A DNA stretch of 43,193 nucleotides from Rubrivivax sp. (GCA_027491255.1 JAIXWM010000137.1:1-43193), one strand, 5' to 3'; numbered from the stretch's first letter, positions 8,039 through 16,905 are shown. Translations and numbers: made by a program. Notes: generated by a model not told the origin, from the sequence alone.

Positions 8039-9031
8039 TCAGAAGAACCGCCGCAGGTCCATGCCGGCGTAGAGCTGCCCCACCTGGGCCTCGTAGCCGT
8101 TGAACATCAGCGTTGCGCGCTTCTTCGCAAACAGCCCATCCTCGCCAATGCGGCGTTCCGTGGCCTGGCTCCACCGCGGGTGATCCACGGTGTGGTTGAC
8201 GTTCGAGTAGAAACCGTATTCCTCGGGGTTGGCGAGCTCCCAGCTCGTCTTCGGCTGCTTCTCGAGGAAACGGATCGCCACCAGCGACTTGCCCGACTTG
8301 AAGCCGTACTTCCAGGGCACGACCAGCCGCACCGGCGCGCCGTTCTGGTTGGGAAGGATCTCGCCATACATGCCGAACGCCAGCAGCGTCAGCGGGTGCA
8401 TGGCCTCATCCAGGCGCAGGGCCTCGACATAGGGCCACTTCAGCACCGACGACCGCAGGCCCGGCATCTGCGCCGGGTCGGCGAGCGTGACGAACTGCAC
8501 GAACTTCGCGTTGCCGGTCGGCTCGACGCGGCGGATCAGTTCGGCCAGCGACCAGCCCACCCAGGGGATGACCATGGACCAGCCCTCGACGCAGCGCAGG
8601 CGGTAGACGCGTTCCTCCATCGGCGCGAGCTTCAGCAGCGCTTCGATGTCGAATGTGCCGGGCTTGCGCACCTCGCCCTCGACCGCCACGGTCCAGGGGC
8701 GGGTCTTCAGCCGCTGGGCGGTCTTCGCCGGGTCGTCCTTGTCGGTGCCGAACTCATAGAAGTTGTTGTACGTGGACGCGTCCTGGTAGGACGTCAGCCG
8801 TTCCATCGTCGCCGCGCCCGGCACCGTGCTGCGCGCGCCGGGCAGCGGCGCCAGTTTGCCGGGCCGGGCGGGTTGGGCGAGCGCATCTCGCGAAGCCCAG
8901 GTAGCAAGCGCAGAGCCTGCCGCGCTGGTCGTCAGCAGCTTGAGCCAGTCTCGCCGACTTTCGTAGGCGGCCCGCGGCGTGATTTCCGATGGAACGCCGT
9001 GGCAGTGACCGCGGTCGCGCAGATGGTGCAT
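8039..9031 (-). CDS. msrP: MsrP, periplasmic molybdopterin methionine-sulfoxide reductase
   Basis: A 330-aa protein of the sulfite-oxidase-like molybdopterin fold (YedY). It carries a twin-arginine export signal (SRRDWLKLL, residues 25-33) followed by a short hydrophobic stretch. The Mo-coordinating cysteine lies in RLRCVEGWSMVIPWVG at about residue 147. The segments LVVPWKYGFKSGKS and NPEEYGFYSNVNHTVDHPRWSQ are family signatures. MsrP repairs oxidised methionines in envelope proteins, for example after hypochlorous acid stress. It is followed by its membrane partner msrQ and preceded on the same strand by an XRE-type regulator gene. Confidence 0.95.
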   Translation of the reverse strand: MHHLRDRGHCHGVPSEITPRAAYESRRDWLKLLTTSAAGSALATWASRDALAQPARPGKLAPLPGARSTVPGAATMERLTSYQDASTYNNFYEFGTDKDDPAKTAQRLKTRPWTVAVEGEVRKPGTFDIEALLKLAPMEERVYRLRCVEGWSMVIPWVGWSLAELIRRVEPTGNAKFVQFVTLADPAQMPGLRSSVLKWPYVEALRLDEAMHPLTLLAFGMYGEILPNQNGAPVRLVVPWKYGFKSGKSLVAIRFLEKQPKTSWELANPEEYGFYSNVNHTVDHPRWSQATERRIGEDGLFAKKRATLMFNGYEAQVGQLYAGMDLRRFF

Positions 9032-9094
9032 GAGGTTCCCCGTTGCTTACGATGGCGAAGGGGGAACGTTACGCCAGCACCACCCCGTCTGCAG

Positions 9095-9113
9095 ATCAGG
9101 GGGTATCCCTGAT
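9095..9113. promoter_or_regulatory. inverted repeat between XRE gene and msrP
   Basis: The arms ATCAGGG (9095-9101) and CCCTGAT (9107-9113) are perfect, with a 5-base spacer. It lies 16 bases after the XRE-gene stop and about 64 bases before the msrP start. It may be an operator for msrPQ or a weak terminator for the regulator gene; there is no T-run, so I prefer an operator. A second, looser repeat (GTTCCCC 9035-9041 / GGGGAAC 9061-9067) sits right at the msrP start. Confidence 0.45.
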
Positions 9114-9128
9114 GACGGGCGTGAAGCC

Positions 9129-9566
9129 TCAGGCCTGCGCGCGTTCGCTCTTGGCAGAAGCCCGCTCGCGCTCGCGCGAGTGCGCCGCATCGCGTGCGAA
9201 GGTCAGGATGACCTCGCGCACCACGCGCCGTTGCGTCACCGGCAGGCTCATCAGCGCATTCATCAGTTCCTCGTCGCGGTAGGCGCCTGCACGCGGACCG
9301 CGGCGCGGTTGCCCGGCAGATGCCGCCCCTTCGATACCGAAACCAAGGTTCTGCGGCGTCTCCCCCAGCCATTCGGCCAGCACGAGAATCTTGTCGTTGC
9401 GCGGCATCGTCTCGCCGAGCAACCATCGTCGAACGCCGTGCAGCGTCATGGGCTTGCCCCAGTAACGCGTGTTGAACTCACGCTCCAACACAGAAGGACG
9501 GGCCTCGTAACCGGCCCGCTCCATGGCCTGCTTGAGGCGCTGCGCAAAACTTTGGATGTGATTCAT
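9129..9566 (-). CDS. XRE-type helix-turn-helix regulator
   Basis: A 145-aa protein. Residues 1-75 resemble a Cro/C1-type domain (FAQRLKQAMERAGYEARPSVL, then GKPMTLHGVRRWLLGETMPRNDKILVLAEWLG), where the second helix would read DNA. The C-terminal half is charged (SRERERASAKSERAQ) and has no known domain. The gene lies upstream of msrPQ on the same strand and might control them, or it may be self-contained. An AT-rich inverted repeat just upstream (9620-9655) is a good candidate autoregulatory site. The regulatory target is inferred only from position. Confidence 0.8.
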   Translation of the reverse strand: MNHIQSFAQRLKQAMERAGYEARPSVLEREFNTRYWGKPMTLHGVRRWLLGETMPRNDKILVLAEWLGETPQNLGFGIEGAASAGQPRRGPRAGAYRDEELMNALMSLPVTQRRVVREVILTFARDAAHSRERERASAKSERAQA

Positions 9567-9619
9567 GGCGCGGCGGACTATGCCCCGACCACGGCCTGCA
9601 ACAAAGAGTTTAGTCAGCT

Positions 9620-9655
9620 AATTTGATTAAATTCGTAAGGAATCTAATCGAAATT
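9620..9655. promoter_or_regulatory. AT-rich inverted repeat upstream of XRE gene (putative operator)
   Basis: AATTTGATTAAATTC (9620-9634) faces GAATCTAATCGAAATT (9640-9655), giving two half sites of the form AATTT(c)GATTA(a/g)ATTC. It stands out as an AT island in GC-rich DNA, 54-90 bases upstream of the XRE start, where a repressor binding its own promoter would sit. The rest of the 240-base gap (9567-9806) shows nothing else that I recognise. Confidence 0.5.
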
Positions 9656-9806
9656 GCGGCCTCGCTGGACGTGCTCGGCCAAGCGATGGTGCGCAATCCC
9701 GGGGCGGGACGACGTCCGGCCCTGTCCACGGTCCCGGACCCGCAGCGGTCAGCGTGGCTGTTGCCCTCCACGCGGTCCGTCGAAATCCCCTCGGAGCCCC
9801 GGCTTC

Positions 9807-10424
9807 TCAGCGCAGACCGGCGATGTAGTCCGAAACCGCCTTGATCTCGGTATCGCTCAGTCGGGCGGCGATGGCCATCATCTGTGCGTTGTTGCCGCGT
9901 GCCCCGCTGCGGAAACCGTTCATCTGGGCTTCGGTGTAGTCCGCATGCTGGCCGCCCAGGCGGGGGTACTGCGCCGGGATGCCGGCGCCCGTCGGGCCAT
10001 GACAGCCGGCACAGGCCGGGACGGCCTTTTCGAGGATGCCGCCGCGGTAGATCTTCTCGCCCAGGCGGATGGTGTCCTTGTTCTTGGCGGCGCCCGGCTT
10101 GGCCGCCTTGCTGCCGTAGTAGGCTGCGACGTTGCGCATGTCCTCGTCGCTGAGCGTGCTCGCGAACCCCATCATGATCGCGTTCTTGCGCTTGCCGGAC
10201 TTGAACTCCTGCAACTGCTTGACGAGGTATTCCGGGTGCTGACCCTGCAGGATGGGGTTGGCCGGGCTGCCGCGGCTGCCGTCAGCGGTGTGGCAGGCGC
10301 CGCAGACCTGGGTGACCAGGGCCTGACCCTTGGCAAGGTCCGGCTTGGCGGCGGGCTTGGTCTCGGCTGCGATGGCCGAACCGGCGAGCAGGACCGAAAG
10401 CGTCAGGGCGTGGAACGGCTTCAT
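9807..10424 (-). CDS. di-haem cytochrome c4
   Basis: A 205-aa protein with a Sec signal peptide (MKPFHALTLSVLLAGSAIA) and two haem-c attachment motifs: CGACH at residues 41-45 and CAGCH at 138-142. The two halves are similar to each other, each with a distal Met region (MMGFASTLSDEDM; MMAIAARLSDTEI). This is the cytochrome c4 arrangement of a membrane-associated periplasmic electron carrier to terminal oxidases. It is divergent from engB, a common arrangement in Burkholderiales. The usual downstream cytochrome-biogenesis genes (resB/ccs) are not here; the XRE gene follows instead. Confidence 0.9.
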   Translation of the reverse strand: MKPFHALTLSVLLAGSAIAAETKPAAKPDLAKGQALVTQVCGACHTADGSRGSPANPILQGQHPEYLVKQLQEFKSGKRKNAIMMGFASTLSDEDMRNVAAYYGSKAAKPGAAKNKDTIRLGEKIYRGGILEKAVPACAGCHGPTGAGIPAQYPRLGGQHADYTEAQMNGFRSGARGNNAQMMAIAARLSDTEIKAVSDYIAGLR

Positions 10425-10514
10425 GTACGGGGGCCCGGCGCGACGCGCTCAGGCGGTGTGTCTGGGGTGGGCCGGCGAGCCGGACGAACAAACTGCAAGA
10501 TTTTACAATGGCCC

Positions 10515-11273
10515 ATGTCTGCTCCCGCATCTTCACCCGTTGCCCAGACCCCAGCCCGCACCGCGCTGGCCTGGTGTCATTCGGCGCGCTTCCTTGTCAC
10601 GGCGAGCCAGCTCGAGCAGTTGCCCGCGTCCGTGCTTCCTGAAATCGCCTTCGTCGGCCGCTCCAATGCCGGCAAATCCACCGCGGTGAACAGGCTGGCG
10701 CAGCAGCGGCGTCTGGCCTTTGCGTCGCGCACGCCGGGCCGCACGCAGCACATCAACCTCTTCGCAGTCGGGCCGAAGGACGCGCCCTCCGTGCTCTGGG
10801 CAGACCTGCCTGGCTACGGCTACGCCGCGGTCGAGCGCGGCGCGCGACTGCGCTGGCAGGAGGTGATGGCGCAGTACCTGGCCACCCGCGCGCAGCTGGC
10901 GGGCCTGGTGCTGATGATCGACTCGCGCCTGGGGTTCACGCCGCTCGACCAGCAGCTGTTGGACTTCGTGGCGCCACGCGTGCGCACGGGCGAGGTGCGG
11001 CTGATCGTGCTGCTGACCAAGGCCGACAAGCTGAACCGGCGCGAGGCGCAGACGGCGCTCGCCGGTGCGCAGGAGGTGCTCGGGCCTTACGCTGCGGAGC
11101 CTGCCGATGTGTCGGTGACGCTGTTCTCGGCCTTGTCGCGCGCCGGTGTCGATGACGTGGCGCAGACCTTGCACACCTGGGCGGCCGCGCACGGTGCCGC
11201 CACGGCGGCACCCGCATCCCGGGCGACCGATGCGGAGTCGGGCCCAGCCGCCAGCCCCGATGTGGGGACATGA
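10515..11273 (+). CDS. engB: ribosome-biogenesis GTPase EngB (YihA/YsxC)
   Basis: A 252-aa P-loop GTPase: G1 GRSNAGKS at residues 48-55, the switch/G2 region SRTPGRTQHINLF, G3 DLPGYG, and G4 LLTKADKL. EngB helps late assembly of the 50S subunit. The start at 10515 gives the expected N-terminus before SARFLVTASQLEQLP. The C-terminus has a 25-30 residue Ala/Pro-rich tail beyond the family norm, and the stop overlaps the next gene by four bases. Confidence 0.93.
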   Translation: MSAPASSPVAQTPARTALAWCHSARFLVTASQLEQLPASVLPEIAFVGRSNAGKSTAVNRLAQQRRLAFASRTPGRTQHINLFAVGPKDAPSVLWADLPGYGYAAVERGARLRWQEVMAQYLATRAQLAGLVLMIDSRLGFTPLDQQLLDFVAPRVRTGEVRLIVLLTKADKLNRREAQTALAGAQEVLGPYAAEPADVSVTLFSALSRAGVDDVAQTLHTWAAAHGAATAAPASRATDAESGPAASPDVGT

Positions 11274-12160
11274 CGATCGAGACCTTCGACGTCGCGCTGC
11301 CGCACGGCATCACGCTGTCCTGCCGAGCCGTCGGCGCGCCGGACGCAGGCTGGCCGCGGGTGCTGCTGCTGCACGGCTTTCCCGAGGCGGCCTTCGCCTG
11401 GGACGGCGTGATGAAGCGTCTGGCGGGGCGGGCACGCTGCGTGGCGCCCAACCTGCGCGGCTTCGAGCGCTCGAGCGCGCCGTCGGGGGTCGAGGCCTAC
11501 CGCGCCCGCCACCTGGTGGCCGATCTCGAGGCGCTGATCGAGGCGCTCGGCGGCCCGCTGGACCTGCTGGTGGCCCACGACTGGGGTGGCGCCCTCGCCT
11601 GGAACCTCGCCGCGCAGAAGCCCGTGCTGATGCGCCGGCTGCTGATCCTGAACTCGCCGCACCCGGCCTGCTTTCTGCGCGAGCTGCGCGCCAACCCGGC
11701 GCAGCAGCAGGCGAGCGCCTACATGAACTTCCTCTGCCGGCCCGACGCCGAGACCCTGCTGGCAGCGCAGAGCCATGCGCGTCTGTGGCTCTTCTTCGAG
11801 CGCATCGGCGGGGCGGCCTGGCTGACCCCCGCGCTGCGCGCGCAGTACGAGGCCGTCTGGTCGATGGGCCTGACCGGCGGCCTGAACTACTACCGCGCCT
11901 CGCCGCTGCGGCCGCCGGCCCCTGACGGCAGCGACACGCTGCAAGGCATCGAGTTGCCCGACGAAGCAGTCACGGTGCGGGTGCCGACCACGGTGATGTG
12001 GGGCCTGGAAGACCATGCGCTGTTGCCGGCGCTGCTCGACGGGCTGGAGCGCTGGGTGCCTGCGCTGGACCTGGTTCGCGTGCCTGGGGCCAGCCATTGG
12101 ATCGTGCACGAGCACCCCGAACTGGTCGCGCAGAATGTGGCGCGCCTGCTCGGCCCCTGA
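11270..12160 (+). CDS. alpha/beta hydrolase, epoxide-hydrolase/haloalkane-dehalogenase type
   Basis: A 296-aa alpha/beta hydrolase. HGFPEAAFAW (residues 35-44) is the HGxP oxyanion element of epoxide hydrolases. The nucleophile elbow reads AHDWGGALAW with Asp104 rather than Ser, which places it in the epoxide hydrolase / haloacetate dehalogenase group. GASHWIVHEHP near the C-terminus supplies the catalytic His. The cap domain has YMNFL and tyrosines (LNYYRAS) suited to polarising an epoxide. The substrate is unknown. It overlaps engB by ATGA, so translation is coupled. Confidence 0.85.
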   Translation: MTIETFDVALPHGITLSCRAVGAPDAGWPRVLLLHGFPEAAFAWDGVMKRLAGRARCVAPNLRGFERSSAPSGVEAYRARHLVADLEALIEALGGPLDLLVAHDWGGALAWNLAAQKPVLMRRLLILNSPHPACFLRELRANPAQQQASAYMNFLCRPDAETLLAAQSHARLWLFFERIGGAAWLTPALRAQYEAVWSMGLTGGLNYYRASPLRPPAPDGSDTLQGIELPDEAVTVRVPTTVMWGLEDHALLPALLDGLERWVPALDLVRVPGASHWIVHEHPELVAQNVARLLGP

Positions 12161-12175
12161 TCGGCGCGGCGCGGC

Positions 12176-12868
12176 TCAGGCGGCAGACCGAGGCGGCCTG
12201 CCGCGCGGCCGAGGCGCCAGACGCTGCGGCACCGTGGCCTGCAGGGCGCCCAGGAAGTCGGGCTCGCCGATGGGCCAGCCGCGTCGCGTGGCGTTCGTGA
12301 TGCGCAGCACGGTCCGTTCGTCCAGACCTTCGGTCAGGCGCCTCTGCCAGCTGGCCTCGCGCTCGAAGGGCGTATTGCCCAGCGCCCACCAGGCCGCGGC
12401 CTCGCCGAGGGCCGGGTCGCGGACCATGCCGAGATGGTGCTGCGCGCTGGACCACTGCCATTCTGCGGCCGCGCTGACCAGACCGGCGCGCGCCGGGTGT
12501 TGTTCGACATACACGAGCGCGTCGGCCAGCCAGGCCCCGGGTTGGACGAGGCTGGCACGGTAGCGTCCCTCCCACAGCGTGCCGCGCCGCACGTGCCGGC
12601 GGTTGAAGGCCGCGGCATGCCGGCGCGTCAGCGACTGCACCATCCGGCCCAGCGCCTGGGCTTCGGGCGGCGTGGCGACGAGGTGGAAGTGGTCGTCCAG
12701 CAGCGCCCACGCGTGCAGGCTGACCCGCTGCGAGGCCACCGCGTCGCGCAGCAGCGCCAGCCACCGCCGCCGGTCCTCGTCGTCGCGGACGATGGGGCCG
12801 CCGTCGTGGCCGCGCTGCAGCACGTGGTGCGCATGGCCGGCAATGACGATGCGGGGCAGACGCGCCAT
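12176..12868 (-). CDS. REP-associated tyrosine transposase (RAYT, TnpA_REP)
   Basis: A 230-aa Y1/HUH nuclease related to IS200 transposases. The N-terminus has the typical GHAHHVLQRG segment. The metal-binding HUH motif is HFH at 60-62 (LLDDHFHLVATP), and the nucleophile is probably Tyr120 in ALVYVEQHPARAGLV. All catalytic residues are present. RAYTs are normally single-copy genes that mobilise or maintain short palindromic REP sequences. No obvious REP pair flanks it here, only a 6-bp-arm hairpin (12882-12894) just upstream. It follows aroB on the same strand, 38 bases away, and may ride on that operon's transcription. Confidence 0.9.
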   Translation of the reverse strand: MARLPRIVIAGHAHHVLQRGHDGGPIVRDDEDRRRWLALLRDAVASQRVSLHAWALLDDHFHLVATPPEAQALGRMVQSLTRRHAAAFNRRHVRRGTLWEGRYRASLVQPGAWLADALVYVEQHPARAGLVSAAAEWQWSSAQHHLGMVRDPALGEAAAWWALGNTPFEREASWQRRLTEGLDERTVLRITNATRRGWPIGEPDFLGALQATVPQRLAPRPRGRPPRSAA

Positions 12869-12906
12869 GCGCGGGCCGGTTCCGAGGGCCTCGGCCTCTC
12901 AGCTGC

Positions 12907-14046
12907 TCAGACCCGGGCCGCGTCTTCGACGACGCCGGCGATCAGCTCGTCGGGAGCGGCTCGAACGACGGCTCGGCCGAGCGCCTCGAGCACGACGAAG
13001 CGCACCTGCCCCGCTTCCGCCTTCTTGTCGCGGCCCATCAGTTCGAGGTAGCGTGCCGCGCCGAGCGCCGGCGCGCGCACCGGCAGCCCCGCGCGCTCCA
13101 GCAGGCGGTGCATCCGGTCCACGGTCGCCGCGGGGACGAGCCCGAGCCGGGCCGAGAGGTCGGTGGCCATGCGCATGCCGCAGCCCACGGCCTCGCCGTG
13201 CAGCCAGGCGCCATAGCCCATGCCGGCCTCGATGGCGTGGCCGAAGGTGTGGCCGAAGTTCAGGATCGCGCGCAGCCCGCCCTCGCGCTCGTCCTGGCCG
13301 ACGACCTCGGCCTTGATCTCGCAAGAGCGCCGCACGGCGTGCGCGAGCGCGCCGGCGTCGCGCGCGAGCAGGGCGTCCAGGTGCTCCTCGATCCAGCCGA
13401 GGAAGACGGCGTCGGCGATCGGCCCGTACTTGATCACCTCGGCCAGCCCGGCGACGAGCTCGCGCTGCGGCAGGGTGTCCAGCGTGGCGAGGTCGCAGAT
13501 CACGCGCGCGGGCTGGTAGAACAGGCCGATCATGTTCTTGCCGAGCGCGTGGTTGATCGCCGTCTTGCCGCCCACCGAGGAGTCCACCTGCGCGAGCAGC
13601 GTCGTGGGCACCTGCACGAAGGGCACGCCGCGCATGTAGCAGCCGGCGGCGAAACCGGCCATGTCGCCGACGACGCCGCCGCCGAGCGCGAACAGCACGG
13701 TCTTGCGGTCGCAGCCGCCGCGCAGCAGGTGGTCGAAGATCTGGTTCAGCGCCGGCCAGTCCTTGTGCTCCTCGCCGTCGGGCAGTTCCACGGTGGTGAC
13801 GCGTGCGTAGATCCCGGCCAGGGCCGCGTGCAGGCGGGCGGCCCACAGCGGGGCGATCGTCGTGTTGGTCACGATCACGGCCTGGGCGGCGCGTGGCAGG
13901 CCCGACCAGCTCGCCGGGTCGTCGAGCAGGCCGCGGCCGATGCGGATGTCGTATCGCTCGTGTCCCGTGTCGACGATGACGCAGGGCGCAGCGCCATGCG
14001 AGACGGCCGCCTCGGAGGGGGCCAGGGTGTCTGGGCAGGGACTCAT
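12907..14046 (-). CDS. aroB: 3-dehydroquinate synthase
   Basis: A 379-aa protein that makes 3-dehydroquinate from DAHP in the shikimate pathway. The NAD- and metal-binding core is clear: LGGGVVGDMAGFAAG, then QVPTTLLAQVDSSVGGKTAI, HALGKNMIGLFYQP, and the zinc ligand region NFGHTFGHAIE. The N-terminus is about 20 residues longer than most homologues; the later in-frame GTG at I-V-D-T-G-H-E-R is an alternative start. It follows aroK in the conserved pilQ-aroK-aroB order. Confidence 0.96.
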   Translation of the reverse strand: MSPCPDTLAPSEAAVSHGAAPCVIVDTGHERYDIRIGRGLLDDPASWSGLPRAAQAVIVTNTTIAPLWAARLHAALAGIYARVTTVELPDGEEHKDWPALNQIFDHLLRGGCDRKTVLFALGGGVVGDMAGFAAGCYMRGVPFVQVPTTLLAQVDSSVGGKTAINHALGKNMIGLFYQPARVICDLATLDTLPQRELVAGLAEVIKYGPIADAVFLGWIEEHLDALLARDAGALAHAVRRSCEIKAEVVGQDEREGGLRAILNFGHTFGHAIEAGMGYGAWLHGEAVGCGMRMATDLSARLGLVPAATVDRMHRLLERAGLPVRAPALGAARYLELMGRDKKAEAGQVRFVVLEALGRAVVRAAPDELIAGVVEDAARV

Positions 14047-14079
14047 GGGTGTGTGGCAGGCGGTGAGGTCGGCGGCGGG

Positions 14080-14655
14080 TCAGGTGGATCTCGGCGCGGC
14101 GTCCACCGGCGAGGGCACCTGATCGGCCTGCACGAGACCGGCGAGTTCGAGCTGCATCAGGATCATGTTCAGCAGCGCCGGCACCGAGGGACGAGGCGCC
14201 TCGACCGTGAAGTGCGCAGCCTGCCGGTACAGCGGGTCACGGTCGCGGTAGAGCTCGCGCATGCGCTTCTGGGGGTCGCTGACCTGCAGCAGCGGGCGGT
14301 GGGTGTCGTGGCGCAGGCGCCGGTACAGTTCCTCCGGCGTCGCGCGCAGATAGATGACCTGGCAGTGCGCGTGCAGGGTCTCGCGATTGGCCGTGCGCAG
14401 CACCGCGCCGCCGCCGGTGGCGATCACCTGTTGCCGGCCCAGCGCCAGATCGGCCAGCACCTGCTGCTCGACGTCGCGGAACGCCGCCTCGCCCTGGGTC
14501 TCGAAGAAGCTGCGGATCGTCATGCCGATCCGAGCCTCGATCTCGGTGTCGGCATCGATGAAGTGCAGGCCGAGGTGGCGCGCGAGCGTGCGGCCGACCG
14601 TGGACTTGCCGCAGCCGGGCATACCGACGAGGGCGAGGTTCAGGTCCACGGTCAT
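14080..14655 (-). CDS. aroK: shikimate kinase
   Basis: A 191-aa P-loop kinase: GMPGCGKSTVG (Walker A) at residues 11-21, DADTEIE (substrate and Mg), FRDVEQQVL, ATGGGAV (shikimate binding) and the lid RPLL. I chose the ATG at 14655 (MTVDLNLALVG) because the P-loop must sit near the N-terminus; upstream codons in the frame show no homology. The 186 bases between pilQ and this gene hold a GC-rich hairpin (7-bp arms at 14745-14751 and 14767-14773), which may modulate read-through from the pil genes. Confidence 0.95.
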   Translation of the reverse strand: MTVDLNLALVGMPGCGKSTVGRTLARHLGLHFIDADTEIEARIGMTIRSFFETQGEAAFRDVEQQVLADLALGRQQVIATGGGAVLRTANRETLHAHCQVIYLRATPEELYRRLRHDTHRPLLQVSDPQKRMRELYRDRDPLYRQAAHFTVEAPRPSVPALLNMILMQLELAGLVQADQVPSPVDAAPRST

Positions 14656-14841
14656 GCAGGCCTCGGGCAGTGGTGCCAAGGCACGATGAGGCGACGAGAG
14701 GAAAGCACGGCGATGTCTGTGAGTGGGCTCGGGTGCCGGGCCGTCGCGCGGCCGGCGGGACGTGGCCCGCGCGGCCAGAACGGCCAGAGCGGCCAACGGG
14801 CGCCCACTGTAAGCGAGGCCGGCCCGATGCGGCGGCGCCCT

Positions 14842-16905
14842 TCAGCGGGCTGCGTCGGATTTGCCGACGAGGCGGGGCGTCAGGAAGACCATCAGCTCGG
14901 TCTTCCTGAGCGAGCGCGTGCGGTTGCGCAACAGGTTGCCCAGGCCTGGCACGTCGCCCAGCCCGGGCACCTTGTTCGTGGTTTCGCTCTCGCTTTCGGT
15001 GTAGATGCCGCCGATGACGACCGTGCCGCCGTCCTCCACCAGCACCTGGGTCTTGACGTGTTTCGTGTTGATCGAATAGCCCGCCTTGGTCTCGATGCCC
15101 GGGCTGTCCTTGTTCACGTCCACCTCCAGGATGACCTGCCCGTCGGGTGTGATCTGAGGCACCACCTCCAGGCGCAGACTCGCTTTCTTGAACTGCACGC
15201 TGGTGGCGCCGCTGGACGTGGCCACCTGGAAGGGCAGTTCGTCACCCTGCTCGATCAGCGCCTTGACCTTGTCGGCGGTGATCACGCGCGGCGCGGAGAC
15301 GATCCGCCCGCGGCCTTCGGCTTCCAGCGCGGACAGCTCCAGATTGAGGAAGCGGTTCGCGCCGGCGCCGAACAGCGACAGCGCAAAGGTCGCGGCGTTG
15401 GCGCCGCCCATCGTGCCGGTGGACGCCGGCAGGTTGACGAAGGCGCCGTCGTTGAAGGCCGGCGCGGTCGCTCCCTGACCCGTGATGCTGCCCACGGAGG
15501 CGTAGTTGCTGCCTATGGCCGCCCGGTTGCCGCCCCCCAGGCTGACGCCCGGCGGCGCGCGAAGGTCGTTGAAGCCGAGCTTGACGCCGAGGGCGCGCCC
15601 GAACGAGTCGTCGGCCTCGACGATCCGGGCTTCGATCAGCACCTGGCGCACGGGCACGTCCACGCGGCTGATGAGCGCGCGCATCTGCTCGAGGCGGGAA
15701 GGGATGTCGGTGACGAAGAGCTGGTTCGTGCGCGGCTCGGCCAGCAGGCTGCCGCGGGGGCTGAGCAGGCGGCCGGCCGCGCCTTCGCGGCTCGGCGCTC
15801 CCAGGCCCGTGGCCGCGCCCGTGGGCGGAACCGGCGCCCCGGCTCCCCCGCCCTGTCCCCCCGTGATCGCGCGGGCGACATCGTCGGCCTTTGCGTAGTT
15901 CAAGGCGAAGGCCTGCGTGCGCACCGGCTCGAGTTCGGCCAGCTTGCGCTGGGCCTCGAGTTCCGCCTGGTCCTGCGCGTTCAGCTCGGCCAGTGGCGCG
16001 ACGCGGATCACGTTGGCGTTGCGGCGTTGGCCGAGGCCGCGGCTTTGCAGGATCAGGTCCAGCGCCTGCTCCCAGGGTACGTTGTTCAGCCTCAGCGTGA
16101 GGCTGCCGGCCACGCTGTCACTGGCCACGATGTTGATGCGCGTGAACTCGGCCATGATCTGCAGCAGCGCCCGCACCTCGATGTTCTGGAAGTTCAGCGA
16201 GATGCGCTCGCCCGCTCCCGCGGACTCGCTCGCAAGAGGCGCAGCGGAGGGGCCCGGCGCAGGCGCCGCGACGTACGCCGGTGCCGGCGTCGCAGGGCCC
16301 GCGGACGCGCTGCGCGCGCGGGCAGGCGCTGGTGACGGTGCTGCGGGGGTGGCGGACGTTGCGGCAGGCGCTGGCCCGGCGCTGCCGGTCTCGGGGGGCG
16401 ACAGCTCCACGGTGACGGTGCTTCCCTGGACCCGCGCGCGCCACTGCGCCGGCTGACGCAACGTGAGCACCAGGCGGGTCCGGTCGCCCGCCTCGGCGAT
16501 GGTCACGCCCGCCACGAGCCCCTGTTCCAGAGTCAGGCGTTCGCGGCCGAGTCCGTTGCGCACGCCCGGCAGATCGATGACCACCCGCGGCGGCTGGGCC
16601 TGGACGAACCCCGTGGGCACACCGCTCGGTGGCCGCTCGAGTTCGAGCTGCAGGGCGGCGCCGCCGGCCGGGGCTGGCACGGCGGCGATCGATTGCAGTG
16701 CCGGCCGGCTGGCCACCGCACCGCTGCCTGATGGCGAGGGCGAAGCGGAGGACGACGGTGCCTGCTCACGCGGCACCTGCGGCCACGCCGGCGATGTGAC
16801 GCCGGCGCAGACGGCGAAGGCCAGCAGCAGCGCGGCTTTGCTGCGGACCGCCGGCGCGGTGGACGACGACGGCGTCGGGCGCCGCCTGCAGGCAGGCAAG
16901 CTCAT
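14842..16905 (-). CDS. pilQ: type IV pilus secretin PilQ
   Basis: A 687-aa outer-membrane secretin. It has an N-terminal signal (hydrophobic AALLLAFAVCAGVTSPAWPQ), one AMIN domain (approx. 78-170, LQLELERPPSG...), an Ala/Pro-rich linker, an STN domain (ISLNFQNIEVRALLQIMAEF), a secretin N domain with LLAEPRTNQLFVTDIPSRL, and the C-terminal secretin pore ending in VPGLGDVPGLGNLLRNR. Only one AMIN copy is evident, fewer than in some species. The start at 16905 overlaps the pilP stop (ATGA). PilQ forms the channel for pilus fibre exit and DNA uptake. Confidence 0.95.
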   Translation of the reverse strand: MSLPACRRRPTPSSSTAPAVRSKAALLLAFAVCAGVTSPAWPQVPREQAPSSSASPSPSGSGAVASRPALQSIAAVPAPAGGAALQLELERPPSGVPTGFVQAQPPRVVIDLPGVRNGLGRERLTLEQGLVAGVTIAEAGDRTRLVLTLRQPAQWRARVQGSTVTVELSPPETGSAGPAPAATSATPAAPSPAPARARSASAGPATPAPAYVAAPAPGPSAAPLASESAGAGERISLNFQNIEVRALLQIMAEFTRINIVASDSVAGSLTLRLNNVPWEQALDLILQSRGLGQRRNANVIRVAPLAELNAQDQAELEAQRKLAELEPVRTQAFALNYAKADDVARAITGGQGGGAGAPVPPTGAATGLGAPSREGAAGRLLSPRGSLLAEPRTNQLFVTDIPSRLEQMRALISRVDVPVRQVLIEARIVEADDSFGRALGVKLGFNDLRAPPGVSLGGGNRAAIGSNYASVGSITGQGATAPAFNDGAFVNLPASTGTMGGANAATFALSLFGAGANRFLNLELSALEAEGRGRIVSAPRVITADKVKALIEQGDELPFQVATSSGATSVQFKKASLRLEVVPQITPDGQVILEVDVNKDSPGIETKAGYSINTKHVKTQVLVEDGGTVVIGGIYTESESETTNKVPGLGDVPGLGNLLRNRTRSLRKTELMVFLTPRLVGKSDAAR

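Noticed and set aside
9623..9844. A 73-aa open frame on the plus strand, divergent from the XRE gene, with a plausible first 27 residues
   Set aside because: It has only a TTG start without a ribosome site, overlaps the 3' end of cytochrome c4, and loses protein-like character after residue 30.
13108..16335. A long open frame on the plus strand opposite aroB, aroK and pilQ
   Set aside because: It runs antisense through three well-supported genes and has the same low-complexity shadow composition.
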